In this document: positions 36,536 to 51,005 of the stretch, piece by piece
Layout: each line of letters opens with the position of its first letter
How positions within the stretch are numbered: the first letter of the stretch is position 1
Source of the DNA: Euryodendron excelsum
Taxonomy: Eukaryota; Streptophyta; Magnoliopsida; Ericales; Pentaphylacaceae
Assembly (NCBI GenBank): GCA_033060915.1
Contig: CM065378.1
Span: forward strand, 2,915,001 to 2,979,000
DNA: 64,000 nucleotides
Direction of reading: 5' to 3'
Made by a program: the position numbers and the translations under genes
The notes under the pieces: generated by a model
Database searches by the model: none
Seen by the model: the letters and a program-made list of their open reading frames with translations, nothing else
Told to the model about the DNA's origin: nothing

Positions 36536-37659
36536 GAAAGCTGCACACAAACGGAGAGTAGACTCAGTAGAGTGCTTATTTAGTCAAGTTCATGCTTGTT
36601 TGAATTGTAGAGAGAGAGAGAGAGACTATGTATGTATTTTATTTTTGTCTTTCTACACATTATATATATAGAGAGAGAGAGAGAGGTGTGCTAGTTAATA
36701 TGTATTTTTGTCTTTCTACAAACATATATGGTTTCATTTTTGTCACACCCTAGCTCTATTCCTCTCTACCTGGGGATTAGCTTTGTCAGTGCTGAGGGAA
36801 GGCCTAGCTAAAGGGTCCTGACACTCCACCCACTAATGGAAGTGGCAATGTACCATATATTCAGGAGAGATCGGCTTTAAAGCTTAGAATTACCAGACAG
36901 CATGTACACTTTAACTGTTTTATTAAAAGTTTATTTTTTATTTTTTATTTTTGCTTCACCTCTCATATATTTGTAGAGTTTTACTATTAATTAGTGAATC
37001 AAATACATCATGTGGCAAGGGGATCCACACCTATGTTATAGAATGAGTAAAGACCGGTAGTATTTTAGAAGTATTGAATAATTTCTCTCTGTGGAGAGAA
37101 AATGAGTGAGTCAAATCCATAGCATGGCGCTCCTACCACTTAAGTAGCCACACTCACTAAAAGTTATTCAATAACATATTCATTACAATATAAACCAAAG
37201 TATCACCAAGATATATATATATATCCCTATTTTTTTTTTTTTACATCGAAGGAAAGGTGAGTTGAATACATAACTTAAATCATGAGAGGTGCTATTGGAC
37301 TAATCTTTATTTTAAAAAATATCATTAATATGAAAATCAATTAACTAATAATATTTGTAACTAATTTCTCAGCATAGAATTTTCAGTACTAATCAAATTC
37401 TTGTGTTTGGGTGATGCATTAGTTGCATAAATTAACATACTTACTCGAGCTTAATCTTGTTTGTTAAGGGATTAAGTCAACTCAACTGCAGTTAACATAT
37501 ATAAACATTGGCAGCTTAGCTAGCCCTTGTTTCTGGGAAATACTAAAGCAAATAGTGGGAAAAGCATATCTATGCTCTTTGGTCGTACGGATCTGGGGAA
37601 AAAAATGGCAGAAAGAGCAATGGAAGTAAATAAAGTTGGACAAAAGAAAGAAAAAAAAG

Positions 37660-37691
<32 letters not shown>

Positions 37692-40652
37692 TGTATTAAA
37701 CAAGGAGAAGAAACAATATAGCACAGTTACAATGTGTCAATGGCATCCATGGGAGTGAGAGTGGGTCTTGAAGTCATTCTTCTCGATGACCAAACATACA
37801 AAAGAGAGAGACATCTACTCCATTCTGCATCATAGAAAAGCTATCATGTTGGACAGCAAGAAGGAACTTTAATATGAGTAACCCAATACAGACAAAATTT
37901 ACATACACAAATTTTGATATATTATGTGACTTATTACGTTGATCTATTAGATAATGAAAATCACATAACTATGATTCATAATTGTAAAAATATTACTAAC
38001 ACATCATATGGTATGAATTTTTTTTTAACAATTATGTACGTTGATTATTTTTTTTTTCAATTTTGATCTTCTTAGAAGATATTTGTGTTCAACAAAGTCA
38101 AAACACTCGATCACCACATTAGAGAAGTAGACAAAGAAAGAAATGTCACGCTCTAAACAAATCAAAAGTCAAGCACAAATAAAGCCCTCTAACCAAAACA
38201 CAAAATAAAAAATAAAAAAATCCATACATCAACCTTACAACATCTTTTCATGACTAATAGGGCGGGTAGGTGAATTAATCAATGTTATATATGAAAATGG
38301 AGACCAAAATCACCGCCATGTGGCGCTGAGTGGACGACCCTATTTTCATATATATTTTAATATTTTATATTTTTCATATTCTTTATTTTAACCTAATAAA
38401 TTCATATACTTTGAAAGTTCCATTCATAATAATCACTATTTACTTCCCATGATTTATAATCATTTGTGAAGATACACATAATCCCTTTAAATACTATAAA
38501 CATATATATATACACACACCGCCATGTGTGTGTGTGTTTGTATTTTTATATTCGTTCTCAATTTCTGAAAAACCATAGTTTTTCAAACTTTTCTCTTTTT
38601 TTAATTTACTTTCCATGCGAATAAATTTCTTGATTTTCTCTCAATCTATATGTCACTCTTAACTCTTTAAATTCAACTTAGTTGAATTGAAATCCAATAT
38701 TATTGAAGAATGAAAAATAGTTATACATATTTAGTTGTAAATTTACCTACTATTTTAATTTTAGTTCAAGAATGTTCTTTTTTTTTTTATTTTGCATTTC
38801 AAATTACTCAACTTTGGTATTTCATGTATGTGGTTTGAATCCATCAAACATAAGCCTTGTAAGTTGTAACTTCATCACTATTATTGTCTCAAAATTCTCT
38901 AGATCAGTAGTTCACAATGTAATATCTTTGCTACAATAATACTTGTGTAATTTAATAAATAGAATATATATATACTATCTTCTTCTTCTTTTTTTCTTTT
39001 TTGGCTAGATAGCATTAAATTTCTCTGCATCAAAGTTTTGTGGTTCCTAACATTTCAGAAAGAGAACAAGTCCTACTAAGGAGAACATATTCAATACAAC
39101 AGCGGTTTCAAGTCATTTTGCCAACATAATATTACAGGGTTTGCATCCTCTTTATTCTATGTTTATAATGTCAGATATCTTACCAAAAACTATATAGTTT
39201 GATATTAAATTTATATACCTACAAAATTATTTATTTTAAAATAAGTTTTAAAACTGAACTCTTAATTTTAATTTTAGTTCACGTACCAACACCTTAATCA
39301 ATATAATACAAATCTCAATTTCAACGAATGGAGAGAATCCTAATCAAATCAAGACCACAAATTTACATGTTAAAATAAGGTAAGATGGCCCCCAATTTAG
39401 GAAAAGGCAACCACATATAGCCAATTTTTTTTTTTTTAGTTCAACAACCATATCCATTTATTAAAGTTGTATGTGGACTGTCCAATCAGCATTCTAATAT
39501 ACTTGGAAGTATTAACCTAACACTACATTCTATATATTTTGCTATAGCCCAAATTCTACAAGGGCTAGTATGTCGTTTTGTTCATGGGTCAACAAGAATT
39601 GCTTGCTTGTTCTTTTTCCAAATTCAAACCTCGAGAATCACAAGACAGTATCTAACCTGTGGGACCCAGGCCAAGAAAAGAGTCCATTTCGTTAATGCTG
39701 TCTCAGTCACCGTCTGCAGTCTTGATCATCATTCCATGTAGACCCTTTGATCCTAATTATAATAACCATCCAACGATGGTGATCACTGGAGTAGACCAAC
39801 TCGTTAAATAGGGACTTCTCGTGCATGCCAACCCTTCTGGCATGTGCACCTACGTAGTTGAAATCTTGGGTCAGATGAGTGAGACGTGATGTAGAGATTA
39901 GGGTTTTGTCTCTTTACTAGAATAATCAGCATTTTGTGCAGGTGAAGTAGGTTTTAAGCGTATTTTACAAATTGTTTTTTATCTTTTCACATTTTATTAA
40001 AACAATTTTGGGCCTGATCAATTTTATGAATTTTTTATTTAGTTTCTGGTTTCTTAGTTAGTTTCTAGTTTTGGTTTTTGGTAATAAAAAAAAAGAAGAA
40101 AATGTTAAAAAGTTGTAAGAAGGTAGAAAATTAATATTAGTTGAAAATTTTGTATATTAAAGTTAAACACTAAATAAAAATACTAATTAAAAAGGAGCAG
40201 GTCCAAATAAATAAACTGTTGATCTGATTTGTCTATACTTAAGTATCTAAGAAAGCATTAATGTGACTAGATTGCTTTTCACATGAGAATTGAGAGCAAC
40301 TGCATGCGTTTACAACTTTTTTTTTCTTCTTTCTTCTTCTTTCCTTCTTTATCTTTTTCGGCTTTTTGGTAAAGCAAACTATCGAAACAAGTGTGATGGG
40401 CAAACAGGACCGCAGCACACTAGTTTGACTTGAATGGGTACGTACAAGTTGCCCATAGCTTCTTTTGTTGACATCATAAATGTTTTAGTTGCCTCAACAA
40501 AATTACTGTAGTTTTTTTTTTAGTAAAATAAAAAATAAGATTGCGTAAATTTAATCTTTTTAAATTGCAATTTAAGTCAGATGACCTAACTTAGTGCTAC
40601 AGCTAAATAATCAGAATGAAGGATAGCTGGAATGTTGTAATCTTAACACCAA

Positions 40653-40689
<37 letters not shown>
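40653..40689 (+). repeat. 37-base poly-G tract
   Basis: Uninterrupted run of 37 G, preceded by TTAACACCAA and followed by ATGAAGTAGC. Could form G-quadruplexes; the length is probably uncertain in assembly. Confidence 0.9.
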
Positions 40690-40690
<1 letters not shown>

Positions 40691-43600
40691 TGAAGTAGCC
40701 TAATAATCCAGTAGTATAGAGTTTTTCAATACTTCTACCTATTAAATTTTGTTATGTGGCATTTTATTTCTTTAAAAGCTATCCATTTACAATAAACTAA
40801 TATTGGGATATAATAAGTACCACATGTTACAATTTAATAGAGATAAGCATTGAAAACTTAATTATATGTGACTAATTATTTTTTTGCTAAGCAAGATTTC
40901 ATTACTTTTTTTTTTCTCTTTTTAGTCATTTCTTTCCAAAGCTAGAAAAACAAAAAAAAAATATTTAAAATAACTTTATGTGATAAAATAGTTCCAATAT
41001 TGATGCTTTTAAGAGGGTAAGATGCCGAGTCTTATCAGATGCAGCCCAGCAGCATTGTTTTCAAATGGTAGACATAACATGAGCCATTGACTTTTCACAA
41101 CCCAATTAATCTCTTGTCAATTGTTGCAGATGATATTAGATGTCATTAAATAAAAAATAAAATAAGAATGTAGTAGTCTACTCTTAGCTATATCTATTAT
41201 CTCTTCCCCCAACCCCACCCACCCACTATTTCAATAATTAAAATTTTAGTTTTACCCACACAAAAAAACGAATATTAAAAAATTATCTAGAAATACGAGA
41301 GAATATCTGCTTCTTCTGCTTTTGCTTTTCCAGATCCCAAGTGGCTGAAAGAATTAGATTCTCATTTATATAATATATATATATATATATTGTGTCGTTG
41401 GGATTTTCATTTTACTTTTGGAAAGAGAAAATATTCATTGAGAGCATGGAGCAATGACAACGTCAGAAAGATCATTCCGTGATGTCACGTCTAGTGTCAA
41501 AAGATTTGGGCTAGTCCTGTATATTGGGCCCAAGAGCATGAAGAATGAAAGTGGGCCCAGGGAAGATTCATTTTAAGCCCCAATAGGTCCCAGTCATTGT
41601 GACTGGACAATGTTAATGGGCATATATAGTTCTGACTTTTCGTGCTCAGACAAAAAAATCAACTAAAATACAACTAAAATATATATATTTATATTGGTTA
41701 GAAAAATGTTTAAATCCTGAACTAAAATCCTACAAAAAAAAAAAAGTAACTGAAAATTTTATTTTTTGGGAAAAAGAGGCAATTCGTAAACTAAAAGTCC
41801 TCAAAAAAGGCAAAAGAAATTATATTTTGATTGACAAAAGCTAATAAATAAATAAATAAAAACTTCGTTAAAAGAATGGCAGTAAAAAAGCTTATCCAAA
41901 TGAGTATGCTTCTTTAGCTCAATGCATGCTCGCCTTTATATGTACGTATGTTCCTGCAGATGAACTGAGTTCGCTTGTGTTTTTGTTTTTAGTTTTAGAA
42001 CTAATTGCACAAATGGAGTTACATGGATTGACATGTCAAATGCAATACTCTCTATTATGCAATAATATTCAAGTAGATAATCACAAGGAATAATATGAAA
42101 AATTAGATAGGAACAAATAAAGATCACGCGAGTCATACAAAATAGTGCATGGGTTTCCTAAGAATCACCTACTTTAAGGTAAGAAAATGTCAAGTAGGAA
42201 TCGAGTTTACTGTTTAAATCATATTGCAATTCCTTACATGTCAAGTAGAAATGTGGGCCAAATTGAGTTGGGGGTTGCCACACACAAAACCCTTACCAGC
42301 TAAGGGGAAGTCGTTTCTATTTTTTGAACCAATGATGCCCAAGTCACAATAGAACAATCGTCTCAAAGTTTGTGCTTTTGTTTATATACTTTTTGTATAT
42401 ACACACACATAGCTCTTAATTGGGCTAATGAAGAAATCCTAAATCAAGCCCATTACCACCCTGCAAACTTCCACTTGGGCTGCACGAAACAGGGGCCGAA
42501 CCAATAACTTTGCATCAAGCCTAAGCTAATAAGAATGAGAGGTCAGCCCTTTCTCATTTCTCATTTTACACCTACTACAAAAATATGGGTTTGGACTTCT
42601 TCCACCTTTGGGAAAAAGCCTTGTATAAGATAATGTCTGGTGGGGATGTGCATGGTTTGTAACTAGTCAGAAATATGTGTAGCCCTTGTTATAAAACTAA
42701 ATGAATTTGAAGCATTCAAAATATTCAAACACAATATATAATAAAATTAGTTCTTTTGAAATTATCAAATAATAATTAAATAGTTCTTCTTGAACTATAG
42801 GAATAGATCTTCTTGATCACCCAAGCATGTATTGCTTTCATAAGACAAAATATAAAGACAATAAAAATTTACATACTTTGCCTACACTCTTTGCTTTTTC
42901 CTTTCTTCTCTTTTCCTCTTCTTCTTTCTCTCTCTTCTCTCTCTCTCTCTTCTGTCTCTTTTTTCTCTTTATCTCTACGCAGTGCCTTTTATAGGCTGTA
43001 AATTAAGTAGACAGCCCCATGTGATAGTTTGGTGCAGCCTTCGGTCATCCACCAACACGTTTCATAACAGCCCTTATGTAATTATGCAATTAATGGGGCA
43101 TTTGCTTTTGTCCTTCTATTTCAATCCTAATTAGTAAATATTTATACTGTTTACATATAATACATATACATAAAATATAAAAAATTATGTTTCTTGTCTA
43201 AATCTCAAGGCTAATAAAAAATATATAATTTTTTGAGTTAGACCATATAGTACACATATCAAACGTTTCACTTATTATACTTTATAAAATAAAATAAAAA
43301 AAACAATTCAAAACAAGAGTTATGATATAATCTAAATAATCTCAGCATATAATTGGTTATATACATAATATGTAATTATAATAATACAATTAGTGATGAT
43401 TGGTTAAATTATTAAAAATAGTTTACGTAACTTCATATTATTAGTTGAAATAAAAAATAGAAAACTAAAAATGATAAATTAAATTACATTATCATTGTAC
43501 ATATATATAAATCTATATATATACAAACATGTGGTGAAATTCACATTATAGAAAGGTATACATACATGTGGTCAAAATTCAGTCCCGTGGTGAGTTCTAT

Positions 43601-45211
43601 TGTCTAGAAATTTATAATATATATATATATATATAAGCAAATGTATTTGGAGCTCTGAAGGCTCCAAATTTCCTTCTCTGCCTTTTTTTGAAAAAAAAAA
43701 AAAAACCTAAAAAACTATGCTAACTCATGGCAAACCCACTCTCAAATTTTACAGCCGGCTCCTTTCTCCCTTTCCATGCCAAGAATAAATTATAATAGGA
43801 AAAAAAGAAAAAGATGTAAGGAACTATATTTTTACAATTTATTACTTATATGGATTTTTTGTTGTGTATTTCAAACATTGTTCAGTATATTTGATTTCAA
43901 ATAATTTGATGTGAATGAATAGTATGTATTTATAGATTTGCAAGATTATTTTATTACATGCAAATATGCTCAAGCAAAATAGGAAATTAAATAGAAATTT
44001 ATTTAATAAAAAATATCTTTTAAGATTTCTATTTTCAAAAACATAATTACCATCACAGAAATCATTATTAGCCACTGTAATTATGTCGTCGTAAAAAAGT
44101 TTAAAAATGAAATTTATTTGCCACAAGAAAATTGCCATCACTAAAATGGGTTTTCGCTATACAGTGATCGCAGTGATACTATCGTAAATAAGTTTCTTTT
44201 TTCAATTATTTTATGCCATGGTAATTTTGCCATTCTCTAAATGCCTCATTATCGTCGCCATGAAAATTTGGGGTATTTCTAGGAAAATTTTTTGTACCTT
44301 ATATAATGCATTTAATTTAACAATCATTGAATTGTCTACTCAACTCAACTTAACTAAGCATTTTTCCTAAAATACTTGGGTTGGCTACATGAATTCTGTT
44401 TCTTCATTTTGCTATATCAAGAGTCATTCTCTCATTTAAGTCACAATAAATCATATCTTTCTTCACTAGTTTAGCCCAAGTTCGTCCTCTTCCTCCAACC
44501 TTTCTCTCAATTTGAATATTATCGCTCCTCCGAACTGGCATTGTCATGCCCTAAAATCCAAGTGTGACTTGTAATAAAAATAATTAAATTTAGAAAAATA
44601 AACCAAGTTTCCAACAGTTACTAAAATAATGAAGTTCAATTTAATAAACAATTCATAGGTACAATAGTGTTATACACATCTCTAAAAAATAATAATACAT
44701 CTGAATCCCGAATCTTTATGAATACCCATTTTCTCTTACAGACGTCGCGAATCAATTTAATTTGGTTTCAATCGAATCGATTCAGCATAAGAGGGAGAAG
44801 TTTTAAACCATCGGTGGAGATGGAGGAGTGGTGAGTTGGGCGGCCGTGGTGGTACGATGTCTATGTGAGAAAATGGGTATTACTGTCCTGTTGTTTCAGT
44901 AAAAATTATCATAAAAATCAAACAATAGAATCACAAAAAACCGTTGTTGAAAGGAATAAATGACTTCCAGTAAAAAGTCTAGAAGAAATTAACTAAATTG
45001 AGATCGCTCATATTGTTGAAAACTAAAATAACCTGATAAACAACTCAACTTTTGACACCATGATTAGTACTAATTTATCCACAAATGATTTCCAGAGAAG
45101 GCAATATAAAATTGACATGGATAGGCATTTAGATTGGTTGTGGAAAATGCATACATATCTGGGTTTAGATGCTTCCACAAAAAAAAAAAAAAAAAAAAAT
45201 CAGATCTGCAC

Positions 45212-45213
<2 letters not shown>

Positions 45214-45248
<35 letters not shown>
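45214..45248 (+). repeat. (AG)n microsatellite
   Basis: About 17 AG units, shortly after an A-run at 45179-45199. Confidence 0.95.
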
Positions 45249-45251
<3 letters not shown>

Positions 45252-46554
45252 TAATATGAGGTGAGAGATTGGAAGTTGATCCGTAACATTCTGGTTGAAA
45301 AGATCAAAAATTTTCAGAGTTGAGCTCCAATATCCAATATCTCAACACCCATTTTCCCTCTCTTCCTTCCTCACTCTAAAAATATCATAGGAGTTTGCCA
45401 AGGGAAACTTGAAAAGTCAACTGTCTTTTACCTTTTAGTGTCATAATCACACAAATCCAAAAGATATCATAAATTGTGAGAAATTAAACATTAGTGCCAT
45501 TAGGCACCCCATATAAGACCTGTTACTACCATTTGTCAATGGTTAAGACACAGTCAGTCTTGTGGTGATCAGAACGGTATTTCTGTGGATTGCTATTTGT
45601 GTCAATAACTATCTCCTATAAATCACCCAGAAGAGACATACACAATCATGAAATATAAGCTCTCATGAAATAAAAGCTCATTAGATCAACCACAAAATTT
45701 TATTAATCCGGTAAGTAATCTTGTATCCTAAATTCCTGATATATCTGTAGGAAAACAAAACACACAAATGGACTACAAAGATCATGCCAATGACCAATCA
45801 ATTGCACTTAACCATTACAGGTGAGTCAGGTGACCAAACATTCTCTTCCCTGCCTAATGTGTACAAAACCAAAATCCCAATCCTACTCAATACACAAAAC
45901 ATCAAACTCCCGAATGAAGCATATCAGAAATTGGACTTCTGATTATTAAAGACTCACCATTCATCAACCGGAATAGCCCTATACAACGCTCCTTTTGCAG
46001 ACGCATCATTATCCAGGTAAACTACTTGATTTCCGTTCATATAATGATGGTTTGCTCATGAACTTGCTTTACTATGCTGCTTGATTATTCATGTTTGTTT
46101 GCATCATAATGTGTGGATTTTGAAACAAAGAATTGCAAATTGGTTATTAAGTGACAATTAGGTGCCATATTTGCAAATTAGAACCATAGTTATATGCGCT
46201 GTGTTTATATGGAATCACCATTAACTAGTGATCTCAGCTTAACAATGATTATGAGACAAGCCAATTAGCTCAATCAAGGGCAGAGAATAGGGTTGGATGA
46301 TACTACTGGAAAACCTCTCTCTCTCTATATATATATATTGCTCCTTGAAATTAGAACCATATAATAGTTATGTGCTGTCTAATTGTTATGCTTTACTTGT
46401 AGTTTATGTGGGAATTAGTATAGTGCCCCATATAATCTCATTCTTATCTGATGATCATGGGACAATCCATTAGCTAAATCATTGGTCAGACAACAGGAGG
46501 GGATGTCATTGTTTATTTTGGACGCCTCCACATTAGACGAAGAAATGCCAAAAT

Positions 46555-49500
46555 TTGAAAAACCACTTAGAGGAGTTGGCAAAGGCAGGGCATCTCGATC
46601 AATACATTGATCGGGAAAAGACAAAGCAGGAGGTAGAGCAGACAAAGCAAGAAACTGCTCCGCAAAAGGAAGTCATAACTGAACCAACCCAAGTAATCAA
46701 CGTCCTCCATAGATCATCAGAATCAGCAACTATAGATCCGCACAGATACCGGGCAGAGATCCAAAAAGTTGTTCACCTCAGGGAGGTAATGCAATTGGAA
46801 GCCCCAAACAAAAAGGCAAAGGTCAGCAGCAGTGCTAGAGTCATAACCTTCATATATGATGACTTAGTAGGGGTCCAACTGCCACACAATAATGCGTTGG
46901 TGGTAACTTTACGATTGGGGGACCGTGATGTAAAAAGGTTATTGTTTGATCAAGGAAGCTCCTCCGAAGTCATGTTCTACGACCTCTTCAAGAAGTTAGG
47001 ATTGAAAGATGCTGATCTCTAGCAATCTTGGAATCCCCTGCTCGGATTAAGTTCGGATCCGATCTGGCCGTTGGGAAAAGTAGTTATCCTGGTTACTACA
47101 AGAGTGATCACTATTCAAACGGAGTTCCTAGTGGTCAATGTGCTTTTACCCTACAATGCAATCATGTGTCGGACATGGTTGCACCTCATGAAAGCTATAT
47201 CTTCATCTTATCATCAATTGATCCTTTTTCTGATTCTGGGAGGAGTATGAAAGATAAGAGAAGACTAGGTAGTAGTTAAGCAATGCTTCCTAACGGCATG
47301 TACCACAAATGAAATAGCGGGTAAGGTGCAGACGATGAAACTTCACGAAGACACACCCACAATTGATGATGTTGGGCTATTACTAGAAAATAAGGCTTTT
47401 AAGGATTTAAAGAAGATTTACATAGATCGGCACGATAAAGAGAAGTACTTCATTCTCAGCACCTTTCTGTCCAGATCTAAGGAGAAATTATTGATCAACC
47501 TGTTGATAAAGTATATTGAAGTATTTTTCTAGACATTGTATGATATATCGGGGATCGATCCACAAGTAGCTTGCCACAGACTTAGCGTGGACCCACAGAG
47601 TCAACCTGTGGTCTAGAAGGAGAGAAGGGCAGTTACTTAACATGTGGATGTTGTAATCGAAAAGGTGGGCAAGCTCCTTGACGCGGGGGCAATACGGGAA
47701 GTCTACTACCCACGCTGGCTCTCAAACACGATAGTAGTAAAGAACAAGAATGGCAAGTGGAGGGTTTATGTGGACTTCACTTATTTAAATAAGGCATGCC
47801 CTAAGGACCCTTTCCCTCTTCTAAAGATTGACTAGTTTGTAGATGCAACAGTTGGATTTGAGAGAATGAGCTTCCTAAATGCCTACCGCGGGTACCACCA
47901 GATCCCGCTTCACGAAAAAGATAAAGAGAAAACTGCCTTCATCACCCCAAGGAGCATCTTCTGTTACAAAGTAATGCTCTTCAGACTGAAGAACGCAGGT
48001 GCCACCTATCAGAGATTGGTCACCAAATATTCAAGCAACACATCGGCAGTATTGTTGAAGTATAAATCAACAACATGGTGATCAAAAGCAAGGTTAACAG
48101 ACAGCACTTAACCGACCTGAAGGAAGTGTTTGAAATTCTCAAAAGCTACAAGATGAGGCTCAACGCCTCTAAATATGTGTTCGGGGTAAGTATTGGAAAG
48201 TTTCTAGGTTTCTTGGTTATTAATCGAGGGATTGAAGTAGATCCGAATCAAATAAGTGCGATCCAGAATATTCAGGCCCCGAAGAACATCAAGGAAGTCT
48301 AGAAGTTGACCGGGATGGCAACGGCTCTTAACCAGTTCATCAGCCGATCCTTAGACAAGTGTCAGGCATTCTTCCAGCTTTTAAAAAAACGGGAGCAGTT
48401 CAACTTGAGCCTTGATTGCGACCAAGCTCTTGTTGACCTGAAGAAATACTTGGCCTAGCCACCACAACTTTCTATGCCATTGAAGCATAAAGAACTCTAT
48501 CTTTATCTAGCAGTATCAGATCATGCGGTAAGCGTCGTTCTACTGCGACAGCAAGATAAGTAGCAGAAGTTAGTCTACTATGTCACCAAGACTCTTTTGG
48601 GAGCAAAGAGCAGGTATCTTCCACTAGAGAAGCTGACTCTTGCATTGGTAATGGCGTTACAAAAATTGGTGCACTATTTTAAAACTCATACAATCATCGT
48701 CCTCATGGACTCAGCTTAAGCCCCTCCTCAAAAGAGCCGATTTCTCGGGGAAACGAGTAAAATGGACGGTAAAGCTAGGAGAGTTCGACATCAAATTCCT
48801 AACTAGGTCGGCAATGAAAGGTCAAGTACTTGCAAATTTCATTGTTAAATTTTCTATTAAACTGCCCCAGGAGCCTATTCAGACACTTGATGCCGATCAA
48901 GCAAATGGCAAACCCCCCTTGGAACAATAGGAAATGAAGGATCAATGGAAGCTCTTTGTTAATGGAGCATCCAACAACATCAGGGTAGGATTGGGCATAG
49001 TACTCATCACACCAGATGGCATGGCATTGGAGCAAGCAATAAAGTTGGAGTTTGCAGCGTCAAATAACAAGTCAGAATATGAGGCTCTGCTCGCCGGACT
49101 GTACCAAGCTATAAAACTCAAAATTTTTGAGATAGCTATATATTCAGATTCCCAATTGGTGGTTAACCAGATTCTGGGGGAGTATAGGACAAAAAAATGA
49201 CAGGATGGCACAGTACCTGGCAAAAGCAAAAGAGTTCATCGACAAATTCAACAAAAACAAACTCCATCAGATCAGTCTTGACAGCAACGCTCATGCTAAT
49301 GCCTTAGCAACTCTGGCGGCAGCCCTAAAGTCAAGATCAATAAGAACAATTCATGTGGAGATGCTTCCTAGCCCAAGCATATTTCAGGAAGAAGCGCAAG
49401 CCTTGGCTATAGAGTAATTAGGATCATCTTGGATAAACCCGATCATCTCTTACCTTGACAAGGACGAGCTGCCAGAAGATAAAAATGAGGCCAAAAGAAT

Positions 49501-50670
49501 AAAGAATAAGTCACTAAAGTACTGGCTATCACCTGATAAAGAGCTGTATCGAAGGTCATTCATTAGCCTCTATCTTTATTGTGCCCACCCCAACAAAGTG
49601 CAGGACATTCTGTACGAAATCCATAAAGGTATCTGCGGGAGTCATGTCGGTGGAAGATCTCTTGTACACCGAGCTATTTTTCAAGGCTATTGGTGGCCAT
49701 ATATGCAAAAGGATGCCGCCTAATATGTCTTGAAATGTGAAAAGTGCCAAAAGTTCTCTCTGATAATCCACCAGCCTGCCGAGGACCTCACTACAATCAC
49801 TAGCCCATGGCCTTCTGCATAGTGGGGGTTAGACATAGTCGACCCACCACCCGGAGCTCTAGGAAATAAAAGATTCCTCAGAGTGGCAATTGACTACTTT
49901 ACTAAGTGGGTGGAAGCAAAACTCCTATCTACTATCAGAGAAGTTGATGCCAAGAGGTTTGCATGGAGAAGCATCGTTACAAGATTCAGCATACCCCGTG
50001 TACTAGTTTCAAATAACAAAACCCAATTCGACAGCAATATGCTCAGAGAATTTTGTAGCGGGCTTGGGATCAGGAACTACTATTCAATGCCGGCCCACCC
50101 ACAATGCAATGGATAAGCCTAAATATCAAACAAGACAGTGCTAAATGGAATAAAAAAATAGGCTAAAAAAAGATAAGGGAAGATGAGATAAAGAGCTACC
50201 GAGTGTATTATAGTCATACAGAACCACTCTAAGGAGATCTACTGGAGAAACCTTGTTCTCAATGGCATATGGGATGGAGGCAGTGATACCCTTAGAAATT
50301 AGAGTCCCTACGATTAGATCAGCAGCATTCGACACCGGCCTCAATGACCAAATTTTGACAAAGGACCTTGATCTTATTAAAGAGAAAACGGAAGCTGCTT
50401 TACTCAAGCTTACTGGATATCATCAGCAACTAAGCCGAGCTTACAACAAACGAGTCTAGCCAAAAGCTTTCATTCCTAGCGAACTAGTCTTAAGGAAAGT
50501 ACTGGGGGTAACTAAGAACCCAATAAATGGGAAGCTCGGCCCAAACTGGGAAAGCCCTTATAGAATTGCGTCCCAGGTTGGCATGAGGGCGTACCAACTA
50601 GAAACTATCGAAGAAGGACGACAACTATCCCAACCATGGAACGCTAACAATCTCAGGAAATTCTATCAAT
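46555..50670 (+). pseudogene. gag end and pol of Tat element 2
   Basis: In order: gag tail with KNHLEELAKAGHLDQYI; protease (to about 47022) with LLFDQGSSSEVMF, the catalytic Asp-x-Gly kept; RT (about 47640-48300) with GKWRVYVDFTYLNKACPKDP and MLFRLKNAGATYQRLV, followed by a frame change after which the YVDD position reads stop-Ile-Asn-Asn; gypsy RNase H (about 48480-48840); second RNase H (48934-49200, [19 protein letters not shown]); and integrase (about 49560-50670) with KCEKCQKF, AIDYFTKWVEAKLL, VSNNKTQF (second Asp replaced by Asn) and a C-terminal GPNWESPYRI-like segment near 50540. Many stops and frameshifts are present. The dual RNase H again gives the Tat lineage. Dead element. Confidence 0.88.
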
Positions 50671-51005
50671 AGCAGTCGTATTATTCTCAAAGGATGTAAT
50701 CACTAACAACAATACTTTGTTACATATTATCAATAAAATTGGGAGTTATTCTACAAATATGCATATCTGATGCCATTCCAGCAAGCAAGCTTCAAAGAAA
50801 AATCAAAAACCAAGTGTAAAAACTTGGTCATGTCCAAATTGGGTATCCTAACAGTATATGTGCAGCTTGGCTAATTCCTCTCAAATCGCCCTCACCCTTA
50901 TATGCTCAGACTTGTTCAAGAGCAGCGAGATCCACTTCAACTTGTTCAAGTTCCTTGTCTTTGACGCTGAAGTTAGCTTCAAGGATAGAAACACAATGTT
51001 AGAAA

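Larger units (their letters stand above)
36536..46513. other. Gene-free AT-rich region
   Basis: Nothing gene-like was found in about 10 kb. It holds GA runs after the XRI1-like stop (36611-36625, 36671-36685) and at about 37659-37686, a poly-G run (entered separately), (TA)n tracts, and short LTR-like starts TGTCACACCC at 36741 and TGTCATGCCC at 44548 that I could not extend into an element. 44040-44270 contains CGTCGTAAAA/ATCGTCGCCAT words like decayed DNA-transposon ends. Confidence 0.5.

Noticed and set aside
44548..44980. Possible solo LTR starting TGTCATGCCC
   Set aside because: Only the start resembles an LTR; no CA end, duplication or partner was found.
46415..46645. Minus-strand ORF of 76 residues over the start of Tat element 2
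   Set aside because: It overlaps the plus-strand gag tail and has no recognisable features.
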